Assembly: GCA_965368115.1 (NCBI GenBank)
Contig: CBDULQ010000137.1
Coordinates: forward strand, 1-9,696
Direction of reading: 5' to 3'
Source: CBDULQ01 sp965368115
GTDB taxonomy: Bacteria; Pseudomonadota; Gammaproteobacteria; SZUA-229
Length of the DNA stretch: 9,696 nucleotides
The translations under genes and the position numbers were made by a program. Of this stretch, positions 1 through 6,194 are shown piece after piece. Numbering within the stretch: position 1 is the first letter of the stretch; the number at the start of each line of letters is the position of its first letter. Under the pieces are notes generated by a model that worked only from the letters and a program-made list of their open reading frames with translations, did not search any database and was not told the DNA's origin.

Positions 1-1088
1 GGCTGTAACTCCTGAGCCTGTTCCGGCACCCGATTGAATCCTGAAAACGCAACTCCGAGCAAACGTACCGGACGCGTGGCGACATCGGTACGCTCCAGCA
101 AGCGCGGCAACCACTCGCCCACCGCCGCCCGGGTATTCAATGGATAGTCGCGACTGATACTACGCGTGACCTGGCGGAAATCATGATACTTCACCTTCAG
201 GGTCAGCGTGTAAGCCTGCACCTGACGCGCCTGCATCTTGTCGATCAGACCTTCCGCCTGTTGCAACACACACTCGAGCATGTCCTGCGGCGCATGCAAA
301 TCCGTCGAAAAAGTGGTTTCCGAACCGAACGACTTGCGAATGCGATGACTGTTCACCGGTCGCGTATCCCGACCGCGAGCAATATCAAAATAATATTGAC
401 TCGCCTTACCGAAGGCACGCCCCAGTTCTTCCAGCGACCAGCGTCGCAAATCCTCTCCATTATAGATACCCAGTTTGTGCATGCGTGCTTCGGTCACCTT
501 GCCCACACCGTAGAATTTACCGATCGGCAACTGCCGCACAAATGCTTCACCCTGCTGCGGCGTGATCACGAACTGGCCGTCCGGCTTGTTGATATCGGAT
601 GCGATCTTGGCGAGAAACTTGTTGTAGGAAACACCGGCTGAGGCCGTCAGTCCGGTTATCGTTTTGATCTGCTGACGAATCTGTTGCGCAATCAGACTCG
701 CCGATCCCTGACACAAATCACTGTGACTGACATCAAGGTAAGCTTCGTCCAGCGACAGAGGTTCGATCAGATCAGTGTATTGACGAAAGATCTGTTGAAT
801 CTGTTGTGACACTTCACGATACAAAGCAATGCGGGGGCGTACAAAAATTGCTTGCGGACACAACTGATAAGCGCGCCCACTCGGCATGGCGGAATGAATA
901 CCGTAGCGCCGCGCCTCATAACTGCAGGTCGCCACCACTCCGCGCCCCTGCGGATTACCACCGACCACCACGGGTTTACCGCGCAACTCCGGCTGTTCAC
1001 GTTGTTCGACCGCCGCGAAAAACGCATCCATGTCGATGTGAATAATTTTGCGCGCGGTTTCAGACGTCTCGGACTTTGTTTGCGGCAT
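1..1088 (-). CDS. dinB: DNA polymerase IV (DinB), C-terminus cut by window edge
   Basis: This is a Y-family translesion DNA polymerase, which copies past damaged template bases with low fidelity in the cytoplasm. The window holds 362 residues, and the last part of the little-finger domain and the stop lie beyond position 1. Visible motifs are KIIHIDMDAFFA (residues 14-25), where D19 is the first metal-binding Asp and F24 the steric-gate position, and PLSLDEAYLD (110-119), where D114 and E115 are the other catalytic acids. SAMPSGRA (66-73) and TASAGVSYNKFLAKIASDINKP are also typical. I chose the ATG at 1088 because AGGTG lies 7 bases upstream. The ATG at 1031 would start inside the conserved first strand. 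The start overlaps the end of dusA by 29 bases, so the two genes are probably cotranscribed and translationally linked. I saw no LexA-type operator directly before it. Confidence 0.95.
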   Translation of the reverse strand, partial: MPQTKSETSETARKIIHIDMDAFFAAVEQREQPELRGKPVVVGGNPQGRGVVATCSYEARRYGIHSAMPSGRAYQLCPQAIFVRPRIALYREVSQQIQQIFRQYTDLIEPLSLDEAYLDVSHSDLCQGSASLIAQQIRQQIKTITGLTASAGVSYNKFLAKIASDINKPDGQFVITPQQGEAFVRQLPIGKFYGVGKVTEARMHKLGIYNGEDLRRWSLEELGRAFGKASQYYFDIARGRDTRPVNSHRIRKSFGSETTFSTDLHAPQDMLECVLQQAEGLIDKMQARQVQAYTLTLKVKYHDFRQVTRSISRDYPLNTRAAVGEWLPRLLERTDVATRPVRLLGVAFSGFNRVPEQAQELQ

Positions 1089-2025
1089 TGATCAACACCT
1101 GTAGATCCGCATCGGCACGCGGCGCCTGCTCGCTGATATGCCGACGCCAGGCTTTGGCACCGGGCATGCCCTGGAACAGCCCCAGGATATGACGTGTCAT
1201 GGCATGCAGGCGTACACCCTGGGCCAGCTGTTCGGACACGTAGGGCAGATAGGCTTCAAGAATATCGCGCGGTCCGGGTATGTCATGGTCGTCATCATAG
1301 AAAAGACCATCCACTTCGGCCAGCAAATAAGGATTCTGATAAATCGCACGTCCGAGCATCACGCCATCGACCTGCGCCAGCTGCTGTTGCGCCTGTTGCA
1401 GATCGAGTAAACCGCCGTTGATCACGATATTGAGTTGCGGGAAATCTTTTTTCAGTTGATAAACCGCATCGTATTGCAGCGGGGGTACTTCGCGATTTTC
1501 TTTAGGGCTTAATCCTTTCAACCAGGCTTTACGGGCATGCACGATAAAAGTTTCACAACCCGCGGCGGCAATGGTTTCGACAAAATGCGCCAGTGCCTGG
1601 TAAGAATCCTGATCGTCGATACCGATACGATGCTTCACGGTGACCGGTACCCTGACCGCGTCACACATGGCCGCGACACAATCGGCCACCAGCTGTGGCT
1701 CGGCCATCAGGCAGGCACCGAAACTGCCGTTCTGAACCCGTTCGCTGGGGCAACCGATATTCAGATTGATTTCATCGTAGCCGAAGTCTTCACCAATGCG
1801 AGCACATTGCTGCAACGCTTCCGGGTCACTGCCCCCCAGTTGCAGGGCCAGCGGATGTTCCGCCGCATGATAGTCGAGAAAACGCTCGCGATTGCCGAAG
1901 ATGATGGCGCCGGTAGTGACCATTTCGGTGTACAGGAGTGCGTGGCGTGAAATTAGCCGGAGAAAATAACGTTCGTGGCGATCGGTCCAGTCGAGCATAG
2001 GCGCCACGCAAAACCGATGCTTCAT
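1060..2025 (-). CDS. dusA: tRNA-dihydrouridine(20/20a) synthase DusA
   Basis: This FMN-dependent enzyme uses NADPH to reduce uridine 20/20a in the tRNA D-loop to dihydrouridine. The 321-residue protein is close to family length. It carries VAPMLDWTDRH near the N-terminus (FMN barrel start), YTEMVTTGAI, LQLGGSDP, INLNIGCPSERVQNG (C92 is the expected catalytic Cys, by comparison with Cys93 of the Thermus enzyme), VTVKHRIGIDD, FIVHARKAWLKGLSPKENRE, VINGGL and DGVMLGRAIYQNP. The GCPSERVQNG and HARKAWL motifs point to DusA rather than DusB or DusC. The ATG at 2025 has GGAG 9 bases upstream. It is the first gene of a dusA-dinB unit. An extended -10 promoter lies about 80 bases upstream (2115-2122). 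Confidence 0.97.
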   Translation of the reverse strand: MKHRFCVAPMLDWTDRHERYFLRLISRHALLYTEMVTTGAIIFGNRERFLDYHAAEHPLALQLGGSDPEALQQCARIGEDFGYDEINLNIGCPSERVQNGSFGACLMAEPQLVADCVAAMCDAVRVPVTVKHRIGIDDQDSYQALAHFVETIAAAGCETFIVHARKAWLKGLSPKENREVPPLQYDAVYQLKKDFPQLNIVINGGLLDLQQAQQQLAQVDGVMLGRAIYQNPYLLAEVDGLFYDDDHDIPGPRDILEAYLPYVSEQLAQGVRLHAMTRHILGLFQGMPGAKAWRRHISEQAPRADADLQVLINAANKVRDV

Positions 2026-2114
2026 CGAACGCGTCTCCGTGCTCGATGTGCATGCAAAGATGCTGAAAAATGTCGCTGTGTGGGTACGCTGGTCGACGGC
2101 CTGTTCATGCCGCC

Positions 2115-2122
2115 ATTATAGC
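2115..2122 (-). promoter_or_regulatory. Extended -10 promoter for dusA-dinB
   Basis: On the minus strand the sequence reads TGC-TATAAT, a perfect -10 hexamer (2120-2115) preceded by the TGn extension. No good -35 is present at 16-18 bases, which is usual for extended -10 promoters. Transcription would start near 2108, leaving a leader of about 83 bases before dusA. The hexamer overlaps the stop codon of the 25-codon ORF at 2116-2193. Confidence 0.6.
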
Positions 2123-2193
2123 AGGCTTACAATGCCCGCCATCATTAAAACCAGTAGTGTCGCACCCAGCACCACATAATGTGCTGTCTGCAT
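2116..2193 (-). CDS. Putative 25-aa single-span membrane peptide
   Basis: This short ORF of 25 codons ends in TAA. The peptide begins MQTAHYVVLGATLL and is followed by an uninterrupted hydrophobic stretch, so residues 6-25 could form one membrane helix with a short polar N-terminus. AGAGGT lies 8 bases before the ATG, a good ribosome binding site. I do not recognise the peptide, and length alone makes a coding claim uncertain, but the combination of strong RBS, ATG and near-pure hydrophobicity is not typical of random sequence. It lies 90 bases upstream of dusA on the same strand and downstream of a CRP-type site with a matching promoter. It could act as a small membrane regulator or a leader ORF, or it could be noise. 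Confidence 0.45.
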   Translation of the reverse strand: MQTAHYVVLGATLLVLMMAGIVSLL

Positions 2194-2270
2194 GACCAAT
2201 GACCTCTGTTAATCCACTATCAGGGCCTGTTGACACTATTCGGAGATGTCCGGTGCCCGCCCTCAATTAC

Positions 2271-2299
2271 AGTATGAGTAAACGAGCAGGATGATTGAA
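2271..2299 (-). promoter_or_regulatory. Candidate activator-dependent promoter upstream of the 25-aa ORF
   Basis: On the minus strand TTCAAT (2299-2294), a 17-base spacer and CATACT (2276-2271) form a weak sigma-70-type promoter (3/6 and 4/6 matches). The predicted start is near 2264. The CRP-type site at 2317-2332 would then be centred about 60-61 bases upstream, the class I activation distance. The weak hexamers fit a promoter that needs an activator. Confidence 0.35.
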
Positions 2300-2316
2300 T
2301 CGATCGCAGACCAGCC

Positions 2317-2332
2317 TGTGAGTGACCTCACA
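2317..2332. promoter_or_regulatory. Consensus CRP/Vfr-type binding site
   Basis: The sequence reads TGTGA-N6-TCACA, a full match to both half sites and the spacing of the E. coli CRP consensus. The symmetry extends one base further on each side (CTGTGAG...CTCACAG, 2316-2333). It lies in non-coding DNA between the stop of the M48 gene (2364) and the 25-aa ORF. It is not followed by a T-run on either strand, so it does not look like a terminator. Confidence 0.55.
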
Positions 2333-2363
2333 GAGCAGCGGATCAGTGGACGAATTGCGGGTA

Positions 2364-4250
2364 TCAGCGGCGCTGGGAGTCGACTAGCAGCGGTGGCATG
2401 GGACAATCCAGGGTTTCCGCTATCGCGCGCAACAACTCGGTTTCCAGCGGCATAATAATGCCATCGTCGATGACCAGGTCCGCGCAACTGGTGAGAAAGG
2501 ATTTCTTCATCATGGCCGGTAGCCGGTTTATGCGCCCCAGCGCTTCGTTGATCATGGCAATATTGACCTGAGCCGCCGGAATCAACGGCATATTTTCCGT
2601 GGTGAACGCACGCATATTCCTTTGCAGTGCATCCTCTGTTCTCTGTGCAGACTGTTGAGCGGTCTGCGCCAGCACCGAAAGTATCAACTGAATATCGCCG
2701 AGCAGGGGCCTGAATGAGCGATAATGTACACGGGTGACATAAGACGAACGTCCACTCAGTTGTTTCTTCACCAGCGTCAGCAGTACAAATTCGAGCAGAG
2801 TGAATTTTCCGTCCAGCTTGATCAGCTGCTCCAGAGTATCGACGAAGCCGTCAATTTTTTCCTGTGGTAAACGCTTGATCGAAGCTATGGCGATATCGAT
2901 CAGCGGCAACCGCAGTTGTCGTTCCATTTTTTCGATAAAACCGCTCTGTTCCTGTAGCCGCGCAACGATGTCTCCGGGCACATGCTGCTGTAAAAATGCA
3001 TCGACCTGACCGCCCCGGGTACGCGCCGCAACCAGTCCGAACAAAAACGCCTGTGCACCCTGCGGTTGATGGACGGTGTCGAGCAACTGAGGATCGAGCT
3101 GCTGAAACATCTGCTCGGCATACAACAGATGCGCCGGCGTCGGGTTGCCAATACTATCGGCCACTTCGCTCGGTGTAGCAGCGACAGCACCAGCCGCGAA
3201 CCCGGCCACCGGCTGTTCGGTATCCTGCGCACTGCCGGTAGCTGGTGACCAGTCCTGTTGCTGATGTTTCCTGAGAAATAACGGATCGATAGCGTTGATG
3301 CGCACATCGAGTGGCGGGTGGGTTGCCAGTAATCCACTGAAGTGTAATTTAACCGCCTGACCAAAACACATATGACTCATATCTTCGGCATGACTGTTGT
3401 GAATCAGTGTACCGTTGATACTTTGCTGAATTTTATACAGGGCACCGGCGATACCATCGGTATTCCGCGTGAACTGCACCGATGACGCATCGGCGAGAAA
3501 TTCACGTTGACGGGAAATTGCCGCCTTGATCAGACGCCCGAAAAACAGCCCAATATAACCAACGACAAACAGTGCAATACCAATGGCCATACCATCGTTT
3601 CGACGTCGGCTGTGGCGACCGCTACGCATCAGAACCTCACCGATTTTACCGATCAGCAATATACCGGCCAGCACTGCGATCAATCGCACATTGATACGCA
3701 TATCGCCATTCAATATGTGACTGTATTCGTGAGCGACAACACCCTGCAACTCATCACGACTGAGCGTTTCCAGCGTGCCCCGGGTGACGACCATAACTGC
3801 CTGTGTCGGTTGATAACCGGCGACAAAAGCATTAATCCCTTCTTCTTCGTCCATTACATAGAGGCGCGGCATCGGCACGCCTGAAGCGATGGACATTTCT
3901 TCGACGACGTTGATGTATTTTCTTTCTTCCAGATCGCGCGTATCCAGATCCACTTCACGCGCGGAAACCATATTGGCAACCGCTTCGCCGCCACCGGCCA
4001 GCGCGAAAAACCTGAACAGGCTACCGGACAGAATAACAGCCAGGGTTCCGAGAGTCAGATAAATCCAGATCGAAGAATCAAGCCGGGTTTCATTGGGAAT
4101 GGAAGAGATTTGCGCAGTGGCAAAGTAATCGATAAAGAAGTACACCACACCGTTGACCGCCAGCACGATCAGCGCGACGGCCAGCATAAAATAAAACACC
4201 AGGATACCCGTCTTGCGACGGGCCTGGTCCTGATGAGAAAAAAAGTCCAT
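2364..4250 (-). CDS. M48 family (HtpX/Ste24-like) membrane metalloprotease with long C-terminal extension
   Basis: This is a probable zinc membrane protease of envelope quality control. The 628-residue protein has predicted membrane segments at about 16-40 and 61-82, the zinc motif HEYSH at 174-178 (H174 and H178 as ligands, E175 as general base), further hydrophobic segments at about 188-207 and 222-240, and the third ligand E250 in REFLAD. NAFVAGY (140-146) upstream is typical of M48. E. coli HtpX is about 290 residues, so roughly 300 residues are extra. The extension (about 320-628) is helical in character, with LIKLDGKFTLLE (476-487) and LVIDDGIIMPLE (about 592-603), acidic turns resembling TerB-like domains; that assignment is tentative. 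The ATG at 4250 overlaps the lemA stop by one base and has no clear Shine-Dalgarno, so translation is probably coupled to lemA. I see no terminator after it. Confidence 0.9.
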   Translation of the reverse strand: MDFFSHQDQARRKTGILVFYFMLAVALIVLAVNGVVYFFIDYFATAQISSIPNETRLDSSIWIYLTLGTLAVILSGSLFRFFALAGGGEAVANMVSAREVDLDTRDLEERKYINVVEEMSIASGVPMPRLYVMDEEEGINAFVAGYQPTQAVMVVTRGTLETLSRDELQGVVAHEYSHILNGDMRINVRLIAVLAGILLIGKIGEVLMRSGRHSRRRNDGMAIGIALFVVGYIGLFFGRLIKAAISRQREFLADASSVQFTRNTDGIAGALYKIQQSINGTLIHNSHAEDMSHMCFGQAVKLHFSGLLATHPPLDVRINAIDPLFLRKHQQQDWSPATGSAQDTEQPVAGFAAGAVAATPSEVADSIGNPTPAHLLYAEQMFQQLDPQLLDTVHQPQGAQAFLFGLVAARTRGGQVDAFLQQHVPGDIVARLQEQSGFIEKMERQLRLPLIDIAIASIKRLPQEKIDGFVDTLEQLIKLDGKFTLLEFVLLTLVKKQLSGRSSYVTRVHYRSFRPLLGDIQLILSVLAQTAQQSAQRTEDALQRNMRAFTTENMPLIPAAQVNIAMINEALGRINRLPAMMKKSFLTSCADLVIDDGIIMPLETELLRAIAETLDCPMPPLLVDSQRR

Positions 4251-4840
4251 CAGAAGTTAACGGTGACTGGCTTCTTGTAGTCTTCGCTTTCGATTTCGAA
4301 AAGTTCCGCCGCCTGAAAGCCGCCTGGATTGGCAATCAGCATATTGGGAAACTGTTCGCGATAGGTGTTGTAAGTCATTACAGCGTCATTAAACGCCTGG
4401 CGTGCGAACGATACCTTGTTCTCAGTTGACGATAACTCTTCCATCAACTGCTGCATGGTCTGATTGGCCTTGATATCAGGATAATTTTCCGACAGTGCAA
4501 ACAGTTTGCCCAGGGTGCCGGTCAGCACTGTTTCGGCCGCCATAAGGTCCTTGATGGCATTCGCATTGTCCGGGTGGGCCGCCGCCGACTGGGTTGCGTT
4601 CACCGCCTGGTTACGTGCCTCGATCACCGCGGTCAGGGTTTCCTTTTCATGTGCCATGTAACCCTTGGCTGTTTCCACCAGATTGGGAATCAGTTCATGA
4701 CGACGTTGCAACTGGACGTCGATTTGTGCAAATGCATTCTTGAAACGGTTACGCAGGGAAACCAGTTTGTTGAAGATGGCAATAAGATAAAGAACAAACA
4801 GAACAACAACGACCAGTACAACAATGGTTCCTGTCGACAT
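4250..4840 (-). CDS. lemA: LemA family protein
   Basis: This 196-residue membrane-anchored helical protein is close to usual LemA length. Residues 5-23 form a Val/Leu-rich membrane segment. The conserved core follows: LRNRFKNAFAQIDVQLQRRHELIPN and NLVETAKGYMAHEKETL, then LSENYPDIKANQ, and the C-terminal part with STENKVSFARQAFND and YNTYREQFPN. The biochemical role of LemA is unclear; in bacteria it is often found beside an M48 protease or a TPM/DUF-type partner, as here. I chose the ATG at 4840 because it has a perfect AGGAGG 7 bases upstream. An in-frame ATG at 4885 exists, but it lies in the leader hairpin region and adds a non-conserved basic stretch. The gene shares its last base with the M48 start and has its own promoter (4900-4905). 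Confidence 0.93.
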   Translation of the reverse strand: MSTGTIVVLVVVVLFVLYLIAIFNKLVSLRNRFKNAFAQIDVQLQRRHELIPNLVETAKGYMAHEKETLTAVIEARNQAVNATQSAAAHPDNANAIKDLMAAETVLTGTLGKLFALSENYPDIKANQTMQQLMEELSSTENKVSFARQAFNDAVMTYNTYREQFPNMLIANPGGFQAAELFEIESEDYKKPVTVNF

Positions 4841-4868
4841 AATGCGCCTCCTTAATATGCATGATCGA

Positions 4869-4888
4869 GCTGTGCCACACGGCACAGC
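4869..4888 (-). promoter_or_regulatory. Hairpin at the 5' end of the lemA leader
   Basis: A perfect inverted repeat, GCTGTGCC / GGCACAGC with a 4-base loop, lies between the TATAAT box and the lemA ribosome binding site. With a transcript start near 4891-4894, the 8-bp stem would begin within a few bases of the 5' end. Neither strand has a T-run after it, so it is not a typical terminator. A 5'-terminal stem of this kind can protect mRNA from 5'-end-dependent decay; an operator for a dimeric repressor is the alternative. Confidence 0.55.
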
Positions 4889-4899
4889 CCTGACAAACC

Positions 4900-4905
4900 A
4901 TTATA
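4900..4905 (-). promoter_or_regulatory. -10 box of the lemA-M48 promoter
   Basis: A perfect TATAAT on the minus strand lies 60 bases upstream of the lemA start in AT-rich DNA. No good -35 hexamer is visible 16-18 bases upstream. The likely start point is 4891-4894. Confidence 0.55.
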
Positions 4906-4933
4906 AATGAATATTGATTAAAAGATGTAGAAA

Positions 4934-4957
4934 CCAGCGGCGGACCTGCGCCGCCAG
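4934..4957 (-). terminator. Possible rho-independent terminator after the PilH-like gene
   Basis: The minus strand can form a stem GCGGCG / CGCCGC with a 6-base loop (core 4937-4954), extended by three pairs, two of them G-T. It starts 4 bases after the restored stop of the response regulator gene. The tail TTTCTACATCTTTT is only moderately T-rich, so termination may be partial. Confidence 0.45.
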
Positions 4958-4961
4958 GCAA

Positions 4962-5326
4962 TCAGGAAGCTAACCAGGTGTCGATTTTACCGATCAGTTC
5001 TTTTTCTTCTGCAGGTTTGACGATGTATCCTTGGCACCCTGACGCTGCGCCCACACACGATCGGTTTCCTGATCCTTACTGGTCAGCATGATTACCGGAA
5101 TATGACTGGTGGATTCATGCTTGGTGATATGACGCGTCGCCTGAAACCCGTTTAGTCCCGGCATCACCACATCCATTAAAATGAGATCAGGTAACTCGGA
5201 ACGAGCAGAATCAATGGCGGACTCGCCGTTTTCCGCGGTCAGGGTTTCGTGACCATGTTTTTTTAATATCTTGATTATGCCCTGCATTTGAGTTGCAGAG
5301 TCATCAACGACCAGAATACGAGCCAT
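4962..5326 (-). pseudogene. PilH-like CheY-type response regulator, frameshifted near the 3' end
   Basis: This is a single receiver domain, normally phosphorylated by a histidine kinase; its closest resemblance is to PilH of the type IV pilus chemotaxis-like pathway (MDVVMPGLNGFQATR, LTSKDQETDRVWAQRQGAKD). D8 and D9, phosphoacceptor D52 and T82 are present. As read, the frame ends at 4994 after 110 codons with an atypical tail, TSSNLQKKKN. Reading one base back after D100 (about 5026-5029) gives YIVKPAEEKELIGKIDTWLAS and a stop at 4962, an exact family-type ending, including the conserved Lys of the KP motif. One T therefore appears to be missing (GATAC where GATTAC is expected). The result would be a 121-residue protein. 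It could be a real inactivating mutation or a sequence or assembly error. The ATG at 5326 has AAGGG 9 bases upstream. No kinase gene is adjacent. The 226 bases upstream (5327-5552) hold no gene I can support and no convincing promoter. Confidence 0.85.
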
Positions 5327-5552
5327 ATACGAATACCCTTGCTACACACTGCCCTGTTTAGTTAACGATTATTCCTGTCGAACATCGACGAAAATTCAGC
5401 CAGCGCCTGTTACAAATCATGCCACAGGGCTAAATTGAGAATAGTACAAATTACTGCAAAAACCAGAATACAGGAGGGGCGAATACCGCTGAAAGGATGC
5501 GTTTAACAGACGGAAAGTAGTGACTGAAGAATCGATTACAAACAGCGGCTGC

Positions 5553-6194
5553 TCAGTACTCGAAAGACCAGTCCTGTAGAATCTCCATCCGAAACAGCTG
5601 GCCCTTGTAATTGAAAATAATGCCGTCGCTGGTGATCTGCTCAATCGACAGGTCTCGGATGACCGTATCACCTTCCGCCATGCTGCGTCCGTTGATAATC
5701 ACTGAACGTTGCTCTGCGCTGCTGGAATAGACATGACCGGCGAAGCTCATATCCGGGATCGCCTGCTGCACCAGATCAGGCAGTTCACTGAGGTGGGGCA
5801 CGGCCTGAATCTCCAGTGACGGTGGCTCGCTTACCGGCTCGGCGACTACACGCGCAGTTGCTGAGGCGGAAACGGTTTCACGGACCGCTGTGGATTCCGC
5901 TTCGGGCACAGCCTGTACCGGCGGTGCAGTGCGCGCCGCCAGACTATCCGCCGGCGGCGGCACCATCGCGGCGGCTGTTTCACCGGTCATATCCTGTGCA
6001 GGCGGTGTCTTCCAGGGCTGTAGCCAGCCCAGTATAAAAGCCAGGCTCACCAGTAACAGCACAATCACCACATAGGGCCAGCTCTGCTGCCCGGACGCAT
6101 CCGGCGTCGCCAGGTGGACGGTTTGCAGATCCGGCACCGGGCCCTGGCGGCGTTGTTGCTCGGACTTTTTCAGCGCTTCGAGTATGTAGGACAT
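5553..6194 (-). CDS. gspB: General secretion pathway protein B (GspB), secretin assembly partner
   Basis: This 213-residue inner-membrane protein works with the GspA ATPase to help the type II secretion secretin cross or assemble at the peptidoglycan. It starts with MSYILEALKKSEQQRR, the hallmark cytoplasmic N-terminus, then has one membrane span (about 40-58), an Ala/Pro/Glu-rich periplasmic linker (about 60-140) and the C-terminal GspB domain (about 146-213), with FAGHVYSSSAEQRSVIINGR, EGD and GIIFNYKGQLFRMEI. The ATG at 6194 overlaps the gspA stop by one base and has AAGGA 9 bases upstream within gspA, which indicates coupled expression. No terminator with a T-run is visible after the stop. 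Confidence 0.92.
   Translation of the reverse strand: MSYILEALKKSEQQRRQGPVPDLQTVHLATPDASGQQSWPYVVIVLLLVSLAFILGWLQPWKTPPAQDMTGETAAAMVPPPADSLAARTAPPVQAVPEAESTAVRETVSASATARVVAEPVSEPPSLEIQAVPHLSELPDLVQQAIPDMSFAGHVYSSSAEQRSVIINGRSMAEGDTVIRDLSIEQITSDGIIFNYKGQLFRMEILQDWSFEY

Noticed and set aside
183..641. A 152-codon plus-strand open frame
   Set aside because: It is antisense to dinB, whose minus-strand translation contains the polymerase motifs; no ribosome binding site or known motif supports it.
1537..1950. A 137-codon plus-strand open frame
   Set aside because: It is antisense to the conserved core of dusA and has no recognisable product.
2316..2333. Palindrome as a terminator for the M48 gene
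   Set aside because: Neither strand has a T-run after it, and the repeat exactly matches the CRP consensus spacing, so a protein-binding site is the better reading.
5015..5035. Programmed -1 frameshift in the PilH-like gene
   Set aside because: There is no slippery heptamer and no obvious stimulatory structure, and this family is not known for frameshifting; a deletion or sequence error is simpler.
5401..5433. Inverted repeat CCTGT...ACAGG between gspB and the PilH-like gene
   Set aside because: The arms are only 5 bases with a wide loop and no T-run; it does not support a terminator or operator call.
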